From NCBI GenBank assembly GCA_964569015.1, contig CAZMSN010000052.1, positions 1-12,803 of the forward strand: a DNA stretch of 12,803 bases. Reading direction: 5' to 3'. Below the pieces are notes generated by a model, which was given only the letters and a program-made list of their open reading frames with translations, searched no databases and was not told the origin of the DNA. This DNA is from CAYQEC01 sp964569015. GTDB lineage: Bacteria > Actinomycetota > Acidimicrobiia > Spongiisociales > UBA5794. Positions 7,717 to 12,803 of this stretch are shown in pieces (position 1 is the stretch's first letter; every line of letters starts with the position of its first letter). The position numbers and the translations under genes were made by a program.

Positions 7717-7842
7717 GGCTCTCGTCCACCGCTCAACTTCATCCCGGTCTTCACGGTTCGCGACGACCTGGTCCCCTGGTCCTGTCCCCAAGGTATTCAC
7801 GGTCTCGCCGCATGCTGCCAAGGGGTCCGTGGTTCATCAGAT

Positions 7843-8535
7843 CTAGACGCCAGGCCAGTCGCCGGAGACGGGCTCGCGCTCGGCACCAACCTTTTGAAGG
7901 TAGGCGTTGAAGTTGTCTCGCCACGCACGGTGCGCAGCAACCTGTAGCGCGACGAGATCGGGACCGGTGATGTCGAGCACGGCCGGGTAGCGCTCGGCGA
8001 GGGCGCGGGCCACAGCCACGGACACCATCGCGTCCGGGGTGGCCCGGTGAGCATCCTCGAGGTGGACGCCATAGTGCTCGGCGGTGGCGGCGAGGGTGCG
8101 CTTGCCCTTGCGGTAACGGTCGACGTGTCGGTCGAGGACCAATGGATCGATGATCACGGCCGGAGGAACGTTCGGGAGGTTCGGGAGTCCGTGGCGAGCA
8201 AGCTCGGCGGCGAGCAGAGGCCAGTCGTAGGTCGCGTTGTAGATCACGATCGGTACACCCTCGCGAGCGAGCTCGTCGAGGGCGCCGACGATCTGGCCGA
8301 GGATCGTGGCGGGGTTGGCACCACGGGCCTCGAGGTCGGCGGTGGTTATCCCGGTGACGGCGGCGGCCTCAGCGGGCATCGGCACGCCAGGGTCGACGAG
8401 CGTGTCAACCATAGGATCGACGTTGCCGTGCCGATCGACAAGATAGAGGGCGACTTCGACGACACGAGCGGTCGCCGGGTCGACACCGGTGGCCTCAAGG
8501 TCGAGGACGGCGAGCGGTCCGGTGTGCCAGGTCAT
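7843..8535 (-). CDS. DEDDh 3'-5' exonuclease (DnaQ/epsilon-like), 230 aa
   Basis: This is a metal-dependent 3'-5' exonuclease of the DnaQ superfamily. All five catalytic residues of the DEDDh type are present: D12 and E14 in VLDLEATG, D104 in YNATYDWPLL, and H163 and D168 in EDAHRATPDA. The spacing 'LDLEaTGvdp...IvevAL..vd..G' is standard, and 'H.ltGIt..dl' appears as AAAVTGITTADL. The protein is mostly the exonuclease domain plus a ~50-residue C-terminal helical tail (VALQVAAHRAWRDNFNAYL). The frame stays open for another 119 codons upstream. I reject that extension because ATG 8535 has a GAGAGGAG ribosome binding site 7 bases before it and the upstream part reads as random Arg-rich sequence. 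It lies 141 bases upstream of the nuclease-helicase gene on the same strand, so co-transcription is possible. It could proofread or trim DNA or RNA 3' ends in repair; the exact substrate cannot be told. Confidence 0.9.
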   Translation of the reverse strand: MTWHTGPLAVLDLEATGVDPATARVVEVALYLVDRHGNVDPMVDTLVDPGVPMPAEAAAVTGITTADLEARGANPATILGQIVGALDELAREGVPIVIYNATYDWPLLAAELARHGLPNLPNVPPAVIIDPLVLDRHVDRYRKGKRTLAATAEHYGVHLEDAHRATPDAMVSVAVARALAERYPAVLDITGPDLVALQVAAHRAWRDNFNAYLQKVGAEREPVSGDWPGV

Positions 8536-8958
8536 GATCTCGCTCCTCTCGCCGAGCGTGCGCCCTGCCGCGACGGGATGGTAATCCGCGTCTTGATCGT
8601 CGTGTTGGTGTTGGAGGCCTGCGCCGGCGCACCGGTCCCGTTGTCTGATCTTCCTAGGACGACAGGGCAGAACACCAGTATTACGGTGATCGAATCGGTG
8701 GAGACGCTTCCGCTGCTGGGATGTCATACCTTTTGGATGACCTCCCGTAACCAGGATCCCCCGCCGGGAGCGTGTGAGCAGGCCCTTGCGATCCGTCGCT
8801 TCACGGCACAGCACGACACCGAGACGGTCGAGATCTCCGTCATAGGGCAGCTGACTTTCGATCCCCTCTACGCCATGTCGCTGGCGCCCCATCCCAGATG
8901 AGGCCGTCGCCCGAACCCCGGAGTGAGACTCAGCGTCGTGATCGTGATCCTCGACAAA
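8536..8958. other. 423-base gap between exonuclease and ATPase genes
   Basis: No gene is convincing here. The minus frame continuous with the exonuclease is open but Arg/His-rich and lacks family character. A plus frame from ATG 8578 to 8901 (107 codons) starts MVIRVLIVVLVLEAC, which resembles a short lipoprotein signal. However, it has no ribosome binding site, and the same frame is open far upstream over the exonuclease gene, as expected of a shadow. The gap is long enough to hold a promoter for the exonuclease and helicase genes, but I see no clear -35/-10 pair. Confidence 0.45.
8543..8550 (-). promoter_or_regulatory. Ribosome binding site deciding the exonuclease start
   Basis: On the minus strand GAGAGGAG precedes the ATG at 8535 with a 7-base spacer (CGAGATC). 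It selects this start over the open N-terminal extension to 8892. Confidence 0.75.
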
Positions 8959-11592
8959 TCAGGCCTGGATGGTGACGGTGCGAGCCTTCCCAACTGCGGA
9001 GTACCGGTCCGGGACACAGGTGAGAATGATGACCTGACAATCGTCCGCTGTTGTCGAGATCGCTGCGCCCATCCGATCGAGGCGCCCGGGATCGGTCCAT
9101 CCGAGCGCATCATCGAAGATGACCGGTGCGCCACCTTCAGGGGCAACGAGGGTCGCGCATGCGAGCCGCGCCAATAGCCCGAGCTGTTCCTGCGCACCCG
9201 TGCTGAGCTGATCGAAGTCGAGAATGGTGTTGTCAAGTGTGCGATTCTCGACAGAGAGATCATCACCTAGATGGACCTCGAATGTGGGGCCGTAGACGAT
9301 TCGACCGAGACGCTCGATTCGATCTCGGAACGGTTGGTTGTACCGCTGCCGCGCCTCCTGTCTGTGTTGGAGGAAGGTCTCATGCAGCAGTTGGGCTGCA
9401 TCAGCCTGGGAGTTGAGACGCTCGAATCGAGTCCTTGCCTCCACCAGGTTCGTCTCTGCCTCGTCGGCGTCGTGTGCCGGACCGCGTTCTGTCTCAAGAG
9501 TGAGCTTGATCTGCAGCTTTGTGCGGCGGCCTTCGTTCTCTTGAAGGTCCTGAACGCTTCGCGATAGCGCTGCCTTTGCGTTAGCCAGGAGGACCTCGAG
9601 ACTGTCCGGGTCGGCCTGAGCGAGCTGCGCTTCCACGCTTGTAACGTTCGCTTGGGCTGCTTCGGCGGCGGATGTAGCCGCCGCCGAAGCAGCCACAAGC
9701 TGCTCGTCGTCTTGTTCGTCTCTCGCCGCAGTCAGGGTCTTTTTGGCAGAAGCAAGCCTGCTCTCCGCGATTTCGCGGCGGGCGTTGAGACCCGCTCCTT
9801 GGACATCGAGCTGGTTCAAGTCTTCCGCAGTCTCCTGCGCGAGAGCATTGGCGCGGTCCAACACTGCTTTGGTTTCGGCCGACGCTTGTTGTGCGGCGCG
9901 TTCAAGATCCTGAGCAGCGGTGAGATCGTCCGGGATCGGCGGCTCAGATCCGCGATTTTGCCTGTACTCGGTGGTGCGCCCGATCAGTCGATCGATCTTT
10001 TTGGAGAGCGCCGCGAATGTGAGATCACGGAGGTCTCGCTCGATTGTCGCCAGAGCATCGGTTCGATCTCGAAGCGCGGCAGCTCGAGTGTCTGCCTGCA
10101 CCCGTGCAGCGGCGAAATCGGGGACACTGCCTCGACGGCAGAGATCCTCGTACCGGGTTCTGGCCGCTTCCAACTTCTCTATAACATCGGCATTGTCGAC
10201 ACCGGCAACGATCGAAACCGCGACGACGTCCGGCACCACGATCCGGGTAGTGTCACGCACGGTGAGGGAATGCTCGTCACCTGGATCCATTTCCAAGTCG
10301 GACCCGTCGATGCTCAGGCGGACCTTCTGCAGAGCTGATACGGCGACCGTTGCAAGCGCTCGCTCCGCGGCCACCTTTGCCTTTGCGAGTTCGAGGTGGG
10401 CTTCGTCGATTTCTCCGAGGAGGTCGTCGTCGATGTTGATCGATTCGAGCGCCTCGTCGGCGAGTGCCAGGCGCTGCTGTGCTTCATCGACGCGATCTCT
10501 CCGCTCCGTGAGTTGCTCGATCTCGATCTGCTGCCTGCGGAATTCACTGTCAGATCTGGCTTGTTCGTGCGTTCGCTGCGCATCCTCCGAGGCTGAGCGT
10601 GCATCCTTCAGCGCTTCTCTGGCGCTTTCACGTTTGTTGAGGACGATCTCGCGAGCTGGAGCCGACTCCTCGATGTCCCCGGTGACCCGTTCGAGCTCTT
10701 CGGTGGCGATCCTGACTGCTTCGACGCGTTCGTCCCTCCGCTGCCGATCTCCATGGACCTTCTGGTATATCGCGTCTGCCCGCTGCAGTTCTTGCTCTGC
10801 CTGGTTCACGGCCTGACGAATCTTCTCGATCGCGGCGTTCTGCTCGGTGAGACGTTCCACTTCACGGGCCGTCTCGGCGTGAACCTGCTGGAGGGCCGTT
10901 ACGGCGATCTCGAGACGCTGAATCTCGTCGGCGTCGTTATCCAGTTCGCGCAAGTACGCGTTTGCTCTGTCAGCTTTCTCCAGCGCCGCATCGAGCGCCT
11001 CCTCCACAGCACGGAGAGCATTCTTGGGTTTTCCGCCCGGGGTCCAGTACTCGCCGTATGCCACTTCGATGCGATCCCACAATACGTCTTCTCGATCGCC
11101 GGCGACGTCTCCACCTGCCGCGGCGTCCAGTGCCCGACCAAGGGCCGAAACTTCGAAGCTCGCTTGGGAGAGAGCGGTCCCCTGATGGAGACGAAGTGCC
11201 TGCCAGAGATCGAGATCAACCGCTTCATCGAGTATCTGCCTCACCCGGTCGTGTGCTTCTCTGCCACTGAGTTGCTCTCGTTTGGGTCTCGAAACATCTA
11301 GCACGGTCTCCGGGCTACGTACCCACCGCTTGCGGTACGTGAACTCGAACGCACCTGCTGTGATGTCGACCTCGACCTCGGGGCCAACGTCCTTTCCAAC
11401 CGGTACGACCGCCTTGATCCTGCGGGAGCTGGATGAATCCGCGATGGACAGGATCGCATCGACCGCCTCGATGAGGGACGTCTTGCCAGCCTCGTTGACA
11501 CCCTCGATGATCGTGATGCCGGTATCTGGGAACGTGACCTCGGCTTCAGTGACACCGCCGTAGTTGTGCACCTTGATGCGACGGATCCTCAC
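8959..11592 (-). CDS. SbcC/Rad50/YhaN-like coiled-coil ATPase (877 aa)
   Basis: This is the ATPase subunit of an SbcCD/Mre11-Rad50-type complex that tethers and processes DNA ends. The N-terminal half-site has MRIRRIKVHNYGGV and Walker A GVNEAGKTS (31-39, Lys37). A long heptad-rich, Glu/Arg/Ala coiled coil runs from ~195 to ~740. The C-terminal half-site has the ABC signature LSTGAQEQLG (796-805) and a Walker B PVIFDDALGWTD with Asp-Asp at 827-828. At 412-465 the coil is broken by a beta-rich stretch (KVRLSIDGSDLEMDPGDEHS, then TRIVVPDVVAVSIVAG). No CxxC zinc hook is present. The length is below that of typical SbcC (about 1,000 or more residues), and the layout is closer to YhaN-like ATPases. 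The start is GTG at 11592, overlapping the TGA of the upstream nuclease gene (GTGA), so the two are translationally coupled. It almost certainly partners that nuclease. Confidence 0.88.
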   Translation of the reverse strand: MRIRRIKVHNYGGVTEAEVTFPDTGITIIEGVNEAGKTSLIEAVDAILSIADSSSSRRIKAVVPVGKDVGPEVEVDITAGAFEFTYRKRWVRSPETVLDVSRPKREQLSGREAHDRVRQILDEAVDLDLWQALRLHQGTALSQASFEVSALGRALDAAAGGDVAGDREDVLWDRIEVAYGEYWTPGGKPKNALRAVEEALDAALEKADRANAYLRELDNDADEIQRLEIAVTALQQVHAETAREVERLTEQNAAIEKIRQAVNQAEQELQRADAIYQKVHGDRQRRDERVEAVRIATEELERVTGDIEESAPAREIVLNKRESAREALKDARSASEDAQRTHEQARSDSEFRRQQIEIEQLTERRDRVDEAQQRLALADEALESINIDDDLLGEIDEAHLELAKAKVAAERALATVAVSALQKVRLSIDGSDLEMDPGDEHSLTVRDTTRIVVPDVVAVSIVAGVDNADVIEKLEAARTRYEDLCRRGSVPDFAAARVQADTRAAALRDRTDALATIERDLRDLTFAALSKKIDRLIGRTTEYRQNRGSEPPIPDDLTAAQDLERAAQQASAETKAVLDRANALAQETAEDLNQLDVQGAGLNARREIAESRLASAKKTLTAARDEQDDEQLVAASAAATSAAEAAQANVTSVEAQLAQADPDSLEVLLANAKAALSRSVQDLQENEGRRTKLQIKLTLETERGPAHDADEAETNLVEARTRFERLNSQADAAQLLHETFLQHRQEARQRYNQPFRDRIERLGRIVYGPTFEVHLGDDLSVENRTLDNTILDFDQLSTGAQEQLGLLARLACATLVAPEGGAPVIFDDALGWTDPGRLDRMGAAISTTADDCQVIILTCVPDRYSAVGKARTVTIQA
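9655..9694. repeat. Perfect 17-bp inverted repeat inside the ATPase gene
   Basis: GGCTGCTTCGGCGGCGG (9655-9671), loop ATGTAG (9672-9677), then the exact reverse complement (9678-9694). It lies in codons for about residues 633-646, an Ala-rich coiled-coil stretch reading AASAAATSAAEAAQ. It would make a very stable hairpin in DNA or mRNA. Confidence 0.9.
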
Positions 11593-12722
11593 GTGCCACC
11601 ACCGGCGAGCCGGTAGAGAAGCCCGAGTGCCTCCCGGGCGGTCACCGTCTCCTCGCCATCCTCCGTTGCGAGCTCCACTAGGTCGTTGAGAGCCGCCTGT
11701 GCGAAGCCGGAGAGACCGAGCGACGTGAAGTCCTCATCGTCGGGGAGTACCACGAGGTCGCTGTGACGCTCCCACGTGTTGAGTGAGGCGAACAGATCGG
11801 AGAAGTGTTCCAGCGCCGTGTCGAGGCGGATCTTGTCTCCGAGCGAGAGTTGTCCGACGAGGACGAGCTGCACGATCGACACCGATTTGTCGCCAAGATC
11901 GGAGAGCGCCGACTCGAGCCGCTCGATGTCATCGGTGGTGCGCAGATCGGTTTCGATCGTGTGGAACTTCCACCGGGCGATCGGATGTGGCGTCACCGCG
12001 ATCTCGCTGCCGTCGAGTTCGACGATGAGCGCGTTCCCCGGTTCGATTTCACGAAACGCGGTCGGCTCGGGAGTGCCGGAATACCAGACCCTGCCTGATT
12101 TTCCGACCGACGTGGTCGAGTGGCGATCTCCGAGCGCGACGTACTGGATCCGCCCGTCGGCAATCGCGGCCTCGAGATCCTCGAGTCTGATAGCCGAGGG
12201 GTCGGCGTCATTGGGGTTGAGCGAGTCGACCACACCGTGTCCGACGACGATATGGACACCGTCACCGACAGCGGCATTCGAGGCCGCTCGATGTACGAGA
12301 TCGTCGAGAGGCGCCTTGCTCGTCCACGGCGCCGCGATGAGTTGAACGCCTGGGCCTACATCCGTTGTGCCCTCCGTGTCGAGCACCTCGACGTTGTCCG
12401 GACGTCGATCGATGAAGGTCTGCGAGCGGTAGATCGAAGACGCATTGAGCGGGTCGTGGTTCCCCGGCAACAAATAGAAGGTGATGTCGGGGGTCTCAGC
12501 CATTGCGTCGAGCGCACGGACGATCACCTGCCGCTCCACGTGATTCGATTCGAAGACGTCGCCACAGACGATCACGAACGAGCAGTCCTGCTGCACGGCA
12601 AGGGTCCCGATCCTTCTGATGGCCTCTATTCGGGCTTCAGAGAATCGTGCCTGAGCTTCCACATCGAGGAAGTGCCGCGTCATGCCGAGTTGCCAGTCTG
12701 CGGTGTGGATGAACCTGGCCAT
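11589..12722 (-). CDS. SbcD/Mre11-like metallophosphoesterase nuclease, divergent (377 aa)
   Basis: This is the nuclease subunit of an SbcCD/Mre11-Rad50-like complex. Numbering is from ATG 12722. The phosphodiesterase motifs run in order: FIHTADWQLG (D9, Q11), VCGDVFE (D55), LPGNHDP (N88, H89), IVVGHGVVD (H162) and YVALGDRHS (D199, H201). The usual motif I is DxH and the last motif GHxH, so two expected His ligands are Gln11 and Asp199 here. Residues ~210-245 form the usual beta-strand 'GrvwYSGtPEPtaFrE' region. A C-terminal helical domain of ~120 residues follows and probably contacts the ATPase. The alternative start is ATG 12737, five codons upstream (MYDLT). A G-run (GGGGGG) abuts that ATG and sits too far (15 bases) from 12722, so the start is open; I prefer 12722 because family members begin right before 'FIHTADW'. 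The stop overlaps the ATPase start. Gene order nuclease-ATPase matches sbcD-sbcC. Confidence 0.88.
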   Translation of the reverse strand: MARFIHTADWQLGMTRHFLDVEAQARFSEARIEAIRRIGTLAVQQDCSFVIVCGDVFESNHVERQVIVRALDAMAETPDITFYLLPGNHDPLNASSIYRSQTFIDRRPDNVEVLDTEGTTDVGPGVQLIAAPWTSKAPLDDLVHRAASNAAVGDGVHIVVGHGVVDSLNPNDADPSAIRLEDLEAAIADGRIQYVALGDRHSTTSVGKSGRVWYSGTPEPTAFREIEPGNALIVELDGSEIAVTPHPIARWKFHTIETDLRTTDDIERLESALSDLGDKSVSIVQLVLVGQLSLGDKIRLDTALEHFSDLFASLNTWERHSDLVVLPDDEDFTSLGLSGFAQAALNDLVELATEDGEETVTAREALGLLYRLAGGGT

Positions 12723-12750
12723 AGTCAGATCGTACATCCCCCCGCTGGTG

Positions 12751-12762
12751 ACGGGGCCCCGT
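12751..12762. promoter_or_regulatory. 12-bp perfect palindrome upstream of the SbcD-like gene
   Basis: ACGGGGCCCCGT is its own reverse complement and lies 13 bases before the upstream candidate start (12737). It could be an operator or simply GC-rich chance sequence. No promoter boxes are visible in the remaining 41 bases of the window. Confidence 0.3.
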
Positions 12763-12798
12763 TGAGTGGTCCAGCCGCTATGGGTGGTCCGGCTGGTG
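12763..12798. repeat. Two imperfect 18-base tandem repeats at the window edge
   Basis: TGAGTGGTCCAGCCGCTA (12763-12780) is followed directly by TGGGTGGTCCGGCTGGTG (12781-12798), with 13 of 18 positions identical and a shared GTGGTCC core. A third unit may begin at 12799 (TTGGT), but the window ends there. Its nature is unknown. Confidence 0.4.
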
Positions 12799-12803
12799 TT
12801 GGT

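Noticed and set aside
7702..7821. 40-residue N-terminal extension of the nuclease-helicase
   Set aside because: Unrelated-looking sequence before the conserved domain, and a strong ribosome binding site supports the internal ATG at 7701.
8680..8700. TAATAC as a minus-strand -10 box for the exonuclease gene
   Set aside because: No plausible -35 at the right distance (GTCTCC there), so it cannot be supported as a promoter.
8536..8892. 119-residue N-terminal extension of the exonuclease
   Set aside because: Arg/His-rich, no family match, and ATG 8535 has its own ribosome binding site right before the exonuclease fold.
8047..8901. 284-codon plus-strand frame over the exonuclease
   Set aside because: Shadow of the minus-strand exonuclease over most of its length; only its last 107 codons are kept as a weak possibility.
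9652..10816. Overlapping 228- and 298-codon plus-strand frames
   Set aside because: Antisense to the coiled coil of the ATPase; Ser/Arg-rich composition expected from reversed Glu/Ala/Arg codons.
10753..11301. 182-codon plus-strand frame
   Set aside because: Antisense to the N-terminal ATPase region, which has clear Walker A and coil sequence.
11776..12345. 189-codon plus-strand frame
   Set aside because: Antisense to the SbcD-like gene; no domain seen.

Overview
This high-GC window, with GTG starts, a TraA-type conjugative relaxase remnant and DNA-repair genes of actinobacterial style, suggests a chromosome of an Actinomycetota member. That assignment rests on overall protein character only, not on a marker gene. 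It falls into two parts that meet tail to tail near 4,115-4,221.

Left part (1-4,114). The first 1.9 kb is a graveyard of broken accessory genes. An open frame starts as a class C beta-lactamase/serine-hydrolase fragment and continues in frame into the C-terminal half of a MobF/TraA relaxase-helicase. Next, on the minus strand, is a decayed IS256-family transposase with a frameshift and a nonsense codon. Then comes the first ~60-80 residues of a SIR2-like domain protein, cut off. After these sit two intact-looking plus-strand genes, 5 bases apart: a small helical, TPR-like protein (1,917-2,273) and a 611-residue protein (2,279-4,114). The latter carries a canonical J domain (HPD motif) embedded in what looks like a beta-propeller. 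This pair is the best candidate here for an undescribed system.

Right part (4,222-12,737, all minus strand). Four DNA-processing genes read leftward. First is a divergent SbcD/Mre11-like nuclease, whose stop overlaps the GTG start (GTGA) of an SbcC/Rad50/YhaN-like ATPase. After a 423-base gap comes a DEDDh exonuclease. Then, 141 bases on, comes a ~1,159-residue protein joining a RecB-like (TM0106-type) nuclease with Fe-S-type cysteines, an RNase H-like domain and an SF1 helicase. Together they look like a DNA-end processing and repair module, possibly also acting on invading DNA. The SbcCD-like pair departs from the textbook in its metal-ligand residues, in lacking a zinc hook, and in having a beta-rich apex insert.

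Stretches without a confident gene are 1,458-1,684, 8,536-8,958 and 12,738-12,803; they are described below. No tRNA, rRNA, CRISPR array or intact mobile element was seen.
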